From Epithemia pelagica (lineage: Eukaryota; Bacillariophyta; Bacillariophyceae; Surirellales; Surirellaceae), in the NCBI GenBank assembly GCA_946965045.2, contig OX337232.1:1798001-1862000 (forward strand): a stretch of DNA of 64,000 nucleotides. Direction: 5' to 3'. Shown here one piece after another: positions 21,750 through 32,915 of this stretch (its first letter is position 1; every line of letters begins with the position of its first letter). The position numbers and the translations under genes were made by a program. The notes beneath the pieces are model-generated. The model was not told the origin of the DNA, made no database searches, and saw only the letters and a program-made list of their open reading frames with translations.

Positions 21750-24700
21750 CTAAGTGGGCCATGATGACTGGTCCGATGACGATGTCGTCATGGACCGTTT
21801 CCCAGATGAAGGAGCAAGAGAGGGAGTCCCACCACAGGAGAACTTTCCATGGGAACGGAAGGATACAGTCCCTCCGTTGGTGAAGTTACAAGACTCCCCA
21901 CTGGGGAACACAAGACCCTCGTCTTTGTTGGTCGTCACAATGATCTGTTTCTTCTTTTTCTTCTTGTTACTTGTGGGTGTCTTCGTGGTGATTGGTTCTG
22001 GTGGTGGCACAGGTTCATTTGAAGTACTGACGCTGGTCCACAACGCCACAAACGGCTTCGTCCAGAAATGATGATTCGTTGTCGATGTCAAAGCCTTTAA
22101 TGTCTTGGGGTTTGTTCCATGATACATGCTGTTGAAGTCACGCTCACGTTTCTCTTCCCCGTATTTGTCCGCCTTTTCCTGGTCGCTTGTCTTTTTCAGA
22201 ACAAGCACCAGGAGCGCAGTAAACATAACAGCATAAAGAAGGATCAAATCGCGGAGATACGACAAGGAGGAGTTGTTGGCAACCCCACTCTTGTCGCTGT
22301 TATTTCTTCCATCAGATTCTTCGCCTTGGTTTTTTGTGCTGAATGCATCAGGAAATAGTTTGACTGGTCTGACCTTGGTCATGTTCTTCCTGTTCTCGCT
22401 GTTTGAGCCACTGCCTCTTCTTCGCCGAGCTCCAAGGAGATAGTCCAAATCTTCTTGCATCAGCCCGTAGTCACCGGTTTTGTTGTAAACTTCCTGGGCT
22501 TGTGCCAAATCATCTTGGAGTCTTTCCAAACCGGATTTTGTGGACACTTCGTCACCCACATTCTCCACAAGTTCTTCTTCGTCCTCTACTTCTGTATGAA
22601 TATGATCTCGATTGTGTTCCATCCTTTCATCAACACTAAAGGTGTGCGGAATTCTTATTTCCTCTTCCTCAGTTTGAAAGTCGGTCGTGTCGCGAACCAC
22701 ATAAAACTCGTTGGCGTCGACATGCCGGTCCATGGTCTGTTGCTCGTGCAAGGTTGCCGTGGTGGTTGTGACCGTCGTCATAGTTGTATTCAAAGCCGTC
22801 ATGGGTGGTCCGACTTCTTGAATGGATTCCATTCGATACTCATGTTTCCTGTGCTCATCATTATCATGGAGCTCTGATGGATGATGATACTCTCGTGGTG
22901 GAACTTGTTGTCGTTGCTGATGCGGTGCGGTCATTTGCATACGAGCGTGTTTGCCACTACGCCGGGGCGTGGACCGTCGTTTCGGAGTCGCCATCGTGGC
23001 GGGAGTACGGCTGTGCATCAGTTGATGAAACCAAGCTGTCGTTTCGTCACCGGCCTGCTGTTGACGTTCCTCTGCGGATGATCGGTTCAGCAGCAAGGAG
23101 GGTGACATTGGATTTCCACTGCCCGAAGCCAGCTTTGATTCGGTTCCGGCCATGGATCGGTGCCCTCCACCGCGAGGTGTGGAAGCCGAAAGTGAGTGAT
23201 GGTAGGCTTCCAGTGAAGTCGGATGGCGACCAATTCCTCCTCCAGGTGGCATTGGGATGGACGATTCCATCAATCGGGTATGATTGAAGGAAGTTTCGGG
23301 CAAGAATGAGTTAGAGGGCATGAAGCCTGTTTCTCCATGAGAAGGAGGGGCTCCAGGGTCAGATGTGGTGACCAGTGCCCCACCATTGCGTTCCGGGTAT
23401 TCCTTTGGTTTCTTCTTCTTGCTAGTCATGTTGATGTTGATATGGGATGGTTGCATTTCTTCCAAAAATGGCTGCGTTCCGTTTTCTTTGTCTGGTCGTT
23501 GTGGAGTTCTGGGCTTGTTTGCTCCGGCGATTCGAGAAGTCGGCGGCTTTTGCATGGATGGTGACGGTGATTCTTCTTCCGCAAAGGTAAAGAGGGGAGA
23601 CGGTCGAGAAGCTGGTGCATAGGGATTGTCGTTCTTCTGACGTGCCAAGCCTCGCGAGCCACTTGTCCAGGGGGGAGTTGCTGTGGGACCGATGAGATTC
23701 CTGTGTGGTTGGTGGAAACTACTGTTGTGATGCTTGTTGACGTTGGTTCCTTGGCTGTAAAAGTTGGTGTTGTGATGATGGTGCTGATGATGATGATGAC
23801 TTCCATGTGTATTTTGGTGGGCACGAGCGTAATTGGATCGATGATATTCCATGGTGCGAATGGTTGATTCTCCACTCCGTTCATCAAATTCAATTTCTTC
23901 TTCTTCGTTGTGGAATTTGTACTGGCGATACAAGTCTTCGGAATGGCGAGGTGCGACAAGCTGTTCTTCTTCATTGGCTTCACAGCTGATAAAGAGACCC
24001 ACCAAGGAGGAGGGTGGAGACGAGGAAGAACCTCGACTGGCGGCAGCGGCAGCAGGGGTCACTGGGGCGGAGGGGGGACGAACCGCAGCAGGAACAGATG
24101 CTGTGGGGAGGGTCGGTGGCGGTGTCATCACGGGCGTGGGTGGTGGAAGTCGGCTTGGTGTTGTCGGGGTTGCTCGGGGCTGCATCATTGGCGTTGTGGT
24201 AGTGGCAGCTGTTGCGTTCATGGTGGTGTTACTGTTGTTCCCAGGACGGCCAGCCGCCGCAGCCTTTCGTTCACTGCGTTGCTGTTTCTTTTGTTCCTTC
24301 CAACGCATCAAGGCTTCTTGTCGTTCTTGTTGCTCCGAGGTTCCCACAGTAGGAGCACTACTACTAGGAGTAGGAGTTACTGCGGGCACAGCAGGGGAGG
24401 CATGATACTGCGGCGTTTGAGGCAATGGTCTGGAGGAGGACGACGATGCCAACACGGGTGTGGACGGAGGTACATGTGGTTGTGAGGGTGGTTGGATTTG
24501 AGAGGGCGGATGACGTGACGTTCGAGTTGCACCATTGGCACCAGCACTACTAGTAGTGTCGGTGCGTCTCGTCCGAGGTTTGGATCTATTTCCAATACCT
24601 CCTGGACTAGTTGCAGTCACACGCGGTGATTGAGGAACATGAGGAGAAGGATGAACCCCTTGTTGTGGTTGTAACTGCTGTTGTTGTTGTTGTTCTCGTA

Positions 24701-25271
24701 GTTGTTGCAGCTGCGGTGGACCGGGGGACATTGGTGGCATAGCATGACTGGCATGACCATTGGGAGTGGCTGTCATGGTTGGTGCTGGAGTGGCAGCAGC
24801 AATCCCTCCTGGTGCACTATTCATCATGGTGTTGTGCTGGTGGGGGTGGATCATGTTGTAGGGATTGTACTGATGATTTTCGCCATTTTGAGGTGTGGTT
24901 GTGGTAGCCGCAACAGCAGTCGAAGGGGTGTTATTGTTGGTGGTGTTGCGCAAGTAGATACATGATTGTCTAACAAAGACTCCAGAATTGGGTATAGTAG
25001 TGGTAAAGTATTGAACGCCTTCGACCGTGCCTGAGTTCTTGCCCTGCGAGGCGGAACTTCCTGTTAAAATGACTCCAACCCAATCACTCCCTTCCGCGAA
25101 TTCCACTTGACCCAAATAGGCCACTCGACCTTGTGACAAGGGCTGATTCTTTCGTTTCACCCAAACGGCTGCGCCTAAGTACAACCATCCAGACAATTCG
25201 GACCAACTGCTTCCACCAGTTGGAGACGATGATTCATTATTTTTTTCACGGGCAGATGGAGAACCCACCAT
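21750..25271 (-). CDS. CAP-Gly domain protein with low-complexity body and C-terminal membrane anchor
   Basis: A single frame of 1,173 codons from the ATG at 25271 (the longer open frame starts at a non-ATG). A CAP-Gly domain occupies about residues 25-110: VWVKRKNQPLSQGRVAYLG, WVGVILTG, then the ligand-groove motif QGKNSGTVEGVQYF (GKNSG in place of the usual GKNDG) and SGVFVRQSC. CAP-Gly domains bind the EEY/F tails of tubulin and EB proteins. The next ~850 residues are low-complexity, rich in Pro, Ser, Thr, Gln and His, and presumably disordered. One hydrophobic segment near residues 1010-1030 (LILLYAVMFTALLVLVL) is followed by a Lys-rich, Ser/Thr-rich tail. The layout suggests a membrane-anchored link to microtubules, which is inference. 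The same domain opens the ABC transporter gene 3.3 kb away. Confidence 0.82.
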   Translation of the reverse strand: MVGSPSAREKNNESSSPTGGSSWSELSGWLYLGAAVWVKRKNQPLSQGRVAYLGQVEFAEGSDWVGVILTGSSASQGKNSGTVEGVQYFTTTIPNSGVFVRQSCIYLRNTTNNNTPSTAVAATTTTPQNGENHQYNPYNMIHPHQHNTMMNSAPGGIAAATPAPTMTATPNGHASHAMPPMSPGPPQLQQLREQQQQQQLQPQQGVHPSPHVPQSPRVTATSPGGIGNRSKPRTRRTDTTSSAGANGATRTSRHPPSQIQPPSQPHVPPSTPVLASSSSSRPLPQTPQYHASPAVPAVTPTPSSSAPTVGTSEQQERQEALMRWKEQKKQQRSERKAAAAGRPGNNSNTTMNATAATTTTPMMQPRATPTTPSRLPPPTPVMTPPPTLPTASVPAAVRPPSAPVTPAAAAASRGSSSSPPSSLVGLFISCEANEEEQLVAPRHSEDLYRQYKFHNEEEEIEFDERSGESTIRTMEYHRSNYARAHQNTHGSHHHHQHHHHNTNFYSQGTNVNKHHNSSFHQPHRNLIGPTATPPWTSGSRGLARQKNDNPYAPASRPSPLFTFAEEESPSPSMQKPPTSRIAGANKPRTPQRPDKENGTQPFLEEMQPSHININMTSKKKKPKEYPERNGGALVTTSDPGAPPSHGETGFMPSNSFLPETSFNHTRLMESSIPMPPGGGIGRHPTSLEAYHHSLSASTPRGGGHRSMAGTESKLASGSGNPMSPSLLLNRSSAEERQQQAGDETTAWFHQLMHSRTPATMATPKRRSTPRRSGKHARMQMTAPHQQRQQVPPREYHHPSELHDNDEHRKHEYRMESIQEVGPPMTALNTTMTTVTTTTATLHEQQTMDRHVDANEFYVVRDTTDFQTEEEEIRIPHTFSVDERMEHNRDHIHTEVEDEEELVENVGDEVSTKSGLERLQDDLAQAQEVYNKTGDYGLMQEDLDYLLGARRRRGSGSNSENRKNMTKVRPVKLFPDAFSTKNQGEESDGRNNSDKSGVANNSSLSYLRDLILLYAVMFTALLVLVLKKTSDQEKADKYGEEKRERDFNSMYHGTNPKTLKALTSTTNHHFWTKPFVALWTSVSTSNEPVPPPEPITTKTPTSNKKKKKKQIIVTTNKDEGLVFPSGESCNFTNGGTVSFRSHGKFSCGGTPSLAPSSGKRSMTTSSSDQSSWPT

Positions 25272-26216
25272 TACTCCCCTCTCCAATCAAACGACGAAGG
25301 TAGAAAGGTATCAATGGGAGGATTCGAGCAGTGCCCTCGCACACACAAGGCAACAAACACGACAAGGTGCAACAATCAATTCCTCGTTTTGCTATTGGAT
25401 TCCGGAATCATGAAAAAAGATGACAGATCTCCAACTACTGTCTGAGTATCTTTTTGATGTTTGGCCCACTGTTCTCGTTGGAATCGCTGAGCAATCCATA
25501 TACAACCGGCGCAATATAATAATACAGGACCTCCTCAGTTGGCCTCTCTCACTCGTCGTCTGTTCAAGGTTTCTGTTGTTGTAACAGGTGAGAATGGCAG
25601 ATGGTCCATCGAACTCGAACAACCACCACCACCTGCAATTCTGGGGTGCAGGTTTGTACCACCCCTCCTTTTTCTCGGTCGTGCAGGCGCGCCAAGCACT
25701 CGTTCCTCACACAACCTTCCCGCCAAGAGGGGCGACCACGTAGCGCTCCCCCGGTCCCAACATTTTGTGGTTCAGTCTCGCCGTTGATGGGGCAGCGGTT
25801 CCGCCGCGAAACAGTTGTTGCAATCCAATGGGCAATGCTCATTCAAAAGGCTATTGATTTTGGGGCTGTTATGAATTACAACTTTTATTATTGCCTTGAT
25901 AGACCCAAATCTTTTGGATCCTCGAGACTCTGGCTTTGGAAGTACATTTTAGCGAGCCATCGATATCCATCAGGCGTGCTCTCCATGCTCCAAAAACCTT
26001 CCAGTCGCATCTTTCAAGAACATCAGACGTGGTTTAGTCGCCTTAGACGCTTTCAACGCGAGTTCATAGTTCTAAATTTTCTGCAATCATCAGAACAAGT
26101 TCCATCATGTTGTGTTTGAGATTCTATGTGAATGATAACTGAATGTTATTTGGTTCCATCCATGATCCATGTATCAGTAGAAAGTTCAAGTTTTCTTTCT
26201 TGTCAGCGCAGCCATC
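25272..26216. other. Intergenic region between divergent genes
   Basis: About 945 bp between the starts of the CAP-Gly gene and the carrier gene. A 172-codon plus-strand frame (25601-26119) lies here but lacks recognisable content, so I treat the stretch as promoters and 5' UTRs. Confidence 0.45.
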
Positions 26217-27893
26217 ATGCTCCATCGGATGCTATTCGTTGCCTTCTTGTCACCATCATGGCTGAACCATCGTGTCCAAAAGGCTTTTCCAATCGTCGCA
26301 ATCAGACCACCAATCGATACAGCAGTCTTTATGGGAAGCAATCAATCAATCCAAGATTCCGTCGAATCCGTTCTCCTGTCTCAAAACCCCGTCAACACCA
26401 CTTTGGACAACTCCATGGAAAGCATTCTACCACAGACAGATAGCAACGGGGATACCATCACCACAGATTTACTGAAACTATCATCGTCAGGGGATCTATT
26501 ATCAATAGACCATGTTGATATGTCAGACAAGGTGGCCCATCGCCGTCGAATCGACAGAGAACTCAAGAGAAGGGAGGTTTCACGTCGCGAATGGCTCCGA
26601 TTGGGAACCTTGATGGTTTCGGGTTGTCTTCTCGGTGGTGTCGCCGTGGAAGAGAAGCTTCCGGCATCCACGGCGGCCTTTCAAAAAGCTCTAGGTCCAG
26701 TGAATCTTACGAGAATATGGCAAGAGACGGCCATTAATGTGACCGTTCAAGGACCTCCATTTACATGGGTGGCCTTGGACCCCACTACCTTTCAAAAGAA
26801 GCAAACGCTCAAGCTTCCCGGATGGGTACCCAGCTTTCTCATTCCACCCTCACGCGTGATTGGCGGTACAAGTAACGCTGAATTGCTCACCGCCGCTGTC
26901 TTGGCTGGATCCGTGGTGGAAATGGGAAGGACGTGCATTCTGTATCCACTCTTGACGCTCAAGGTTCGAATCCAAAGTGAAGTCAATACACGAAGGAAGC
27001 ACATTAGCAAGGGACGAGCGCGACCCGTCGTGCAATTGGCCACTAGGGTCAAATTGAGCTGGTTGACGGCCAAGAAATATTGGGAAGAAGGGAATTTGTA
27101 TGCTGGACTGTTACCTTCCGTGCTCATTGCTGCACCGGCCACAGGTCTGTTCTACGGTGTTCGGGATGTTGTCAAGCGGTCCTTGCTGACCATGTTTCCC
27201 CATGGCATTTTGGGATCGGACATTCCTATTGTGCTGACTGCCGCCTTTCTAGGAGATGTCACGGCACTGGCCTTTCGGACTCCTTTTGACACGCTTTCTA
27301 TCCGACTCCAGGCCGCAGCTCCCTCAGTTGTTCCATTGGAGGAGGCGAGCGAGGTAAGGAATAGCACTTCTCTTGTTATCGCTCCAGAAAATGCAACGAC
27401 TCGCGATGATCACCATCCCGACGCTTTCGAAGTCCACGTGGGGAACTGGCTCAAGGATTCGATTGAACGACTTCCTGCTGCAATCATAACGGATTTGCCC
27501 TTTTTATTGTCTCGGATTGCCCTGAATCGACTCATTATGAGTGACCGAGTGGATGTGGGACGGTACGAAGTGGTCGTCATTGGGGTGGCCATTCTATGCG
27601 CGCTTCTCACAACACCCTTCGATGTGGCTCGGACACGAATCCTGGTCGATAGTAGCAACCCCACATCCAACGACGAAAACCATCCAAAGGCCATTGACGG
27701 TGGTTCCGGGGAAGGTTTGGTGCGAACCCTTCGTACTATTTACAATGAAGGAGACGGCGGATATCGCAATCTGTTTGCCGGGTGGATTGAACGGACGGCC
27801 TATCTTGGAATTGGGAGAGCTTGTCTGGAACCACTTCAACTGATTGCCTACGTTGCAATCCGAGATGCAATCCTCCTCGAGTTGTTTGACTAG
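26217..27893 (+). CDS. Mitochondrial carrier family (SLC25-type) protein with long N-terminal extension
   Basis: A single frame of 558 codons from the ATG at 26217. About 200 N-terminal residues precede the carrier fold, including one hydrophobic stretch (LGTLMVSGCLLGGVAVEE). Three carrier signatures of the P-x-[DE]-x-x-[KR]-x-[RQ] type follow at roughly 140-residue spacing: YPLLTLKVRIQ (degenerate, L-L for the acidic position), TPFDTLSIRLQ and TPFDVARTRIL. Gly-rich helix ends such as NLYAGLLPSV and NLFAGWIERT come after the first and third repeats. The family moves metabolites across the mitochondrial inner membrane, and some members sit in plastid or peroxisome membranes. The substrate cannot be named. 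The large extension and degenerate first signature mark it as an atypical member. Confidence 0.85.
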   Translation: MLHRMLFVAFLSPSWLNHRVQKAFPIVAIRPPIDTAVFMGSNQSIQDSVESVLLSQNPVNTTLDNSMESILPQTDSNGDTITTDLLKLSSSGDLLSIDHVDMSDKVAHRRRIDRELKRREVSRREWLRLGTLMVSGCLLGGVAVEEKLPASTAAFQKALGPVNLTRIWQETAINVTVQGPPFTWVALDPTTFQKKQTLKLPGWVPSFLIPPSRVIGGTSNAELLTAAVLAGSVVEMGRTCILYPLLTLKVRIQSEVNTRRKHISKGRARPVVQLATRVKLSWLTAKKYWEEGNLYAGLLPSVLIAAPATGLFYGVRDVVKRSLLTMFPHGILGSDIPIVLTAAFLGDVTALAFRTPFDTLSIRLQAAAPSVVPLEEASEVRNSTSLVIAPENATTRDDHHPDAFEVHVGNWLKDSIERLPAAIITDLPFLLSRIALNRLIMSDRVDVGRYEVVVIGVAILCALLTTPFDVARTRILVDSSNPTSNDENHPKAIDGGSGEGLVRTLRTIYNEGDGGYRNLFAGWIERTAYLGIGRACLEPLQLIAYVAIRDAILLELFD

Positions 27894-28624
27894 TGAGTGA
27901 GAGAGAAGTTTGTTGGAACGGCTTTGAATCACTGCAAACGTAAACACTCGAGGTAGGTAGACTGGTGGAATTTGGATTTGGACCTCTGTGAGTTGAAACA
28001 TGGATCGACGCATCTTTGACACAACGTCGTGTTCAGAGTCGCAAAGGGAATCGCTGTATCATCTACCTTCCAAAGGCAGTGGACAGTACCAAATCGTTAA
28101 AATTGTCGGTTCTGTGAGAGCAAATGACAAATGTTTGGATGTGAAAAGGGTCCACACGCACCGGTATGGAATGCTGTCTAGAGATGATGCTCCTAGGGGT
28201 CTGTGGTCTGTCGATTCGACCAAGAGAGGCCCCAACAGACACAGAACTAAGGGCAGTTCCTAGAGGTGGGTCATTGGTTCCGGCCAAGCGGATCGTCGGT
28301 TAAGACGTCATGGGATGCTCTTTTGTTGGAAAGGAAACCCGTCCATTCTCACTTTCCTCATCTTGCGAAACTCCACTAAAGTTAGAGGAACGGTCTGTAC
28401 AAAAGATTGGTTTCTAACCATAGTCAACATAGCACTTCTGTCGATTCTGTTCCCGCCATTTGAATTTTAAAATATCCCCTGTGGTTGATGTGACAGGTTC
28501 TCTCATTTTTCATCCAAAGTCCAAGTCCACAACGGAAATTATATACTGAGGTCATTGTGGTCAACAACACTGCGACGAGGGGAAGCCATTGTGGGGAAGA
28601 GAAAGAGCGTCATTGCAAAAGGAA
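27894..28624. other. Intergenic spacer upstream of the ABC transporter
   Basis: About 730 bp, no convincing gene. Short frames (for example 28000-28263) have no recognisable content. It should contain the carrier 3' end and the ABC transporter promoter. Confidence 0.45.
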
Positions 28625-31600
28625 ATGAGTGCATCTTCTTCAGCGTCGAGTACTCCGTCCCCATCCTCACGAAAGGTTGCACACCAACGAGGATCTTCCA
28701 ATCCGCCCGTTCGCACCTCGGGTTCCAATCATGGAAGTACTGGCAGTCCTCGTTCCACCTCCAAACGACCGTCGCCACCCTCACCTTCCTATTCCACAAC
28801 GTCCGGTGTGTCTTTGGCGTCCTTGCTGTCCACGTCCTTCCAACTGAATGTGGGCACTCCGGTTTGGATTCGTCGAAAAGGACAACCCCTGTTGGAAGGA
28901 GAAGTGGCCTATCTTGGTCCCGTCGAATTTGCTTCTGCTCGAACCAAACGCACTTTGACGACAGCCAGAGACCAGAAGGAGTCACCGTCCGCACACGTCG
29001 ACTCCGAAGAAGAAGAAGATGATGACCAAGACGAATGGGTGGGCGTTTGTTTGACTGGACCTTCGGTCGAACAGGGCAAACATTCCGGCACGGTGCATGG
29101 CATTGTCTACTTTGAAACTCCATTGCCACATCAAGGATTGTTTGTTCGACGATCCAACATTCAATTGCGTACCACAGCGGCCACTGCCGCGAAACTTCAC
29201 CAGCAGACAAGCACTCCCAATGATTTGTGGGAGTCTCCCACGCGAGACGCACATTTGGTGCCGGATCGTCAACCGCAACACAATGGTATAGACAACCATG
29301 TGGCAACATCAGCAGCAGCTGCAACACCCTCCTTACCAACACTTTCTCCCACCAAACCTGCAGCAGTGGAGAGACAAACCATGTTCCGGACTCCATTGCA
29401 TCCCTCCCATCTACCATCCGGACCGGGAGACGACGACAACAACAACTGCAGTAACAATGAAAATAATCCAGAGACTATGCATTTTGCAAATGGGCCACTA
29501 CAGGGCCTCGATACTGCCACCAAAACAACAACGAGGGCTTTTGACTTGCGAGACCCTGACAGACGTGGCGTACACAACAATGAAAGTTTAACGGAAGGAA
29601 GAGCACGACGAAGAAATGATGAAAATGGCAATGATCCCGACCATCATCAAGACATATCCTTGCTTGGTAGGTGTCAAATCCTATGGTTCGTCCTGCTTGT
29701 GTGGATGAGTTTGGTTCCACCCCTGCTCTTTATCCTAGCTTTGTTGGTACCGACGTCCTGGCAGCAGATCCTGGATGGTGGTTCAGATCCCAGCCGTCGA
29801 TTTTGGGAAAAGCTCACGGCAGGCCTCTTGTTGGGCCATGTTGGCGCCAGTCTCGGTCTGTTGCTTCCTCTGATGGTCTCTTCTGGTGGTCGTAGTAATC
29901 GGACGACATTGTCGGTCCAGACCGGTCGCATCTCGGCCGTCTTGAGTGCCTGGATGGGTTTGTGGATTCTTCTTGTCACCCTTTGGTGTGGTGTTCCAAC
30001 GACCAGTTCTTCAAAGAATGATAGTGACGGTAATGATGTAGAGTATGGTCCTGCATGGATCATTCTACTAAGTGGATCTGCCTCGTCCCTCTTGTTGGCC
30101 ATTCTGGCACTCATGGTCTCCTTTTGGCCGACGGGTCCGCAGCAAGGACGATCCAATCATTTTTGGACACGTCACTCGTATCCCATTCTCAATACCCTTT
30201 CGCACCAAAACGGCAACCATGGTACGACTGCCGAAACTATCGGATCCTTGACCGAACCCCTTTTGTCACCACACGAACCACAACCTTTATTGCACGAGAC
30301 GAGTCACCACCAGGACTGGCAAGACGAACCCTTGGACGACGAAGAACAACAACAGGGAACCTCTGCGGCAGATGATTGTCAAACATCACAAATCAATGAG
30401 ACGGATGCTGCTGCCCTGGAGGAAATTCCTAGTGGAACGAGTCGAGTTCGAGGGACACGGCGATTGTTACAACTTGCATCGTCACAAGTCTTGTATTTGT
30501 ATCTGGGTTGCATTGTCTTGTTAATCCGATTGCCCTTTTCCTTGGCCATTCCTCACTTTGTGTCCACGACACTGGCTGCCCTGGGCCGGGGCGCGTTTCA
30601 TGAAGCCCGGCAAGAAATTCTTTCCCTCTTTGTATTGGGTTCCATTGATGCCGCTCTGGATTTCTGGTGCATCTTTTTGTTTGGCTATGCCAACCAACGG
30701 ATTGTCCGTGGAGTCCGATTGGATCTCTTTCATCGACTCTTGCACATGGAAGTGGCCTTTTTCGATTCGCACAACTCGGGTACTCTCGCCTCCCGACTCA
30801 ATAGCGATTGTTCCGAAATGGCCGGTGATTTGACCTGGTTCTTTCGCTTCAGCATTGAATCCGTCGTCCGCATCACGGGCATTACGGCTTACATGTTGGT
30901 TCGGAGTCCCAAATTGGGGGCCTGCGCCCTGAGTATTGTTCCCGTCGTGGGAGTGATCAACAAACTCTACGGCGATTGGTTGGCCCGCAATGCCATTGCC
31001 GTACAAGATGCCTTGGCCGAAGCCAATGCCGTGGCGCAAGAAGCCCTGTCCAATGTACGGACTGTCATTGCCTTTGCCGCTGAAGATTTGGAGGAGGAAC
31101 ATTACCAGACAAAAATTGATCGACAATTCCATCTCAATGTCCAACAACTGTTTATGCAAGGTGTCTATTACATGGCTATTTCGACGTTTTTGATCAACAC
31201 CTTTGTTCAATCGGCGCTCCTTTATTTCGGGGCCTATCTCATTGAGCGAAATGGACTCACAGCCGATGTCCTATTGGCATTTATGCTGTATCAAGGACAA
31301 CTTCAGAATGAAACCTTGAATTTGTTTCAGTCCTACAGTTCTTTGGTCAAGTCCTCGGGAGCAGGCGACAAAGTGTTTGCGTTATTGGATCGGCAGCCCC
31401 CTCCTCCGGCCATGGGGTCCACGGAACAACGACAACGACGACGTGCGAGAAACCAAACTTCTACCGATGACGTGCCCTCGTCCACGGGATACAATTTGAG
31501 TTTGCAAACTGTCTCGTTTGCCTATCCGAGTCGACCATCTCATCCCGTCCTGGACCAAATGGTTTTGGATATCCCTCAAGGATCTACTGTGGCTCTTGTG

Positions 31601-32614
31601 GGACCGAGTGGGTGTGGCAAATCAACGGTATGTATACGGCCCTTTTTCTCTGTTTCGAGTTATGGAAACTCATTTTGTCCTCCTTGCGAATGTCACGCAC
31701 AGGTTGTCAATTTGCTTCAACGATTTTATGACCCAATGGAAGGTCAAATTCTTTTGAATGGAAGAGACCTTCGGTCGTACGACTTGCGTGAGCATCGACG
31801 TCGCATTGGTGTGGTTTCGCAAGATGTAGGTTCCTAGAGTGTTTTGCTTCGGTTATGACACGTGGGAGGAGCGTTGCTGGAATGATTTTCTCACCACAAA
31901 ATCCGTTTCTGTTTGTCTCAAGTGTGTCTTGTTTGACGGAAGCATTCTGGAAAATATCACTTACGGTAGCAATCGTCGTCGCCGGGGACCCAACGAATCC
32001 AATGGTGCTGCTGTGGTTATGGACGAAGTCGAAGAAGCGGCGAGGTTAGCCCATGCGGATGATTTCATTCGTCAAATGGCACATGGGTATCACACAGTTG
32101 TGGGGGAGAAAGGAGTACAATTGTCTGGGGGACAACGGCAGCGGATCAGTATAGGTAAGAAACATTCCGGGCGCTCCTGTGTGTGTTACGTTGGATAATT
32201 CCAGGGACCGATCTGATTCTCCGGACTCATTGGTTGTACTCACATATGTATGCTTTAGCTCGGGCGATATACCAGAGACCGTTGTTGTTGATACTGGATG
32301 AAGCCACATCAGCTTTAGACCGAGAATCGGAACAAGTGGTGCAACAGGCTTTGGATGACTTGTTACAACGACAGCACGTGGAGCATCAAGAGCCACTGAA
32401 TACACTTTCGACAACGACGACGACATCAACAACGACAACTGTGGTCATTGCCCATCGACTGCATACCGTCGAGAATGCTGATTACATTGCCGTTTTGGAG
32501 AATGGAAAAGTTGCAGAATTTGGCCCCCCACAAGAGTTGTTGTTACTTCGCAATGGCAAATATCGTACACTGGTGGAACAAGCTCGTCATACAGGGCGCA
32601 TTGCAGAATCGTAA
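28625..32614 (+). CDS. CAP-Gly-ABC half transporter fusion (ABCB/TAP-like)
   Basis: Four exons: 28625-31627, 31703-31825, 31923-32154 and 32259-32614, giving 1,237 residues. Start is the ATG at 28625. Domain order: Ser/Pro-rich N-terminus; CAP-Gly at about residues 75-185 ([41 protein letters not shown]) with an acidic insert; low-complexity linker; four extra hydrophobic segments (about 343-500, resembling a TMD0); a six-helix ABC exporter core from about 618 with the [17 protein letters not shown] coupling region; then the nucleotide-binding domain. Walker A is GPSGCGKST at about 990, signature LSGGQRQR near 1110, Walker [14 protein letters not shown] near 1130 and the switch-His in VVIAHRL near 1180. 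All are intact, so ATPase function is likely once dimerised. A Thr-rich insert sits just before the switch-His. The splice junctions restore [21 protein letters not shown] and [11 protein letters not shown]. Organelle and substrate are unknown. Confidence 0.88.
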
Positions 32615-32915
32615 ACGTTCGATTTCATGCTCCAAATTGTCTGGGAGGCTTGAAGCCAGGACGTTACCCACAATCTAAAATGGATGAACCATCTGGAAAA
32701 GTTTCGCTGGCTTTCCTCGTCCAACATCCAACATGTCATGAGGGAAACGTCTGTTCTAGCCAGAATGTTTCTACTCTCGAGACGACGGCCAACAGGACAA
32801 CTTTCGCAGGACAAAGATCGAAAAGACTGTAGAACTCGTCTTACTAATCCCTAGTGCATTTGTCCACTCGCACTACTAGAACATTCCAATAACTCACAAG
32901 GCACAATAGGTATTA

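Noticed and set aside
22784..24485. Several plus-strand frames of 140-191 codons opposite the CAP-Gly gene
   Set aside because: They are Arg/Gly/Val/Cys-rich shadows of the Pro/Gln/Ser/Thr low-complexity coding strand.
25601..26119. A 172-codon plus-strand frame upstream of the carrier gene
   Set aside because: It starts with an ATG but has no recognisable domain and sits where the divergent promoters and 5' UTRs should be.
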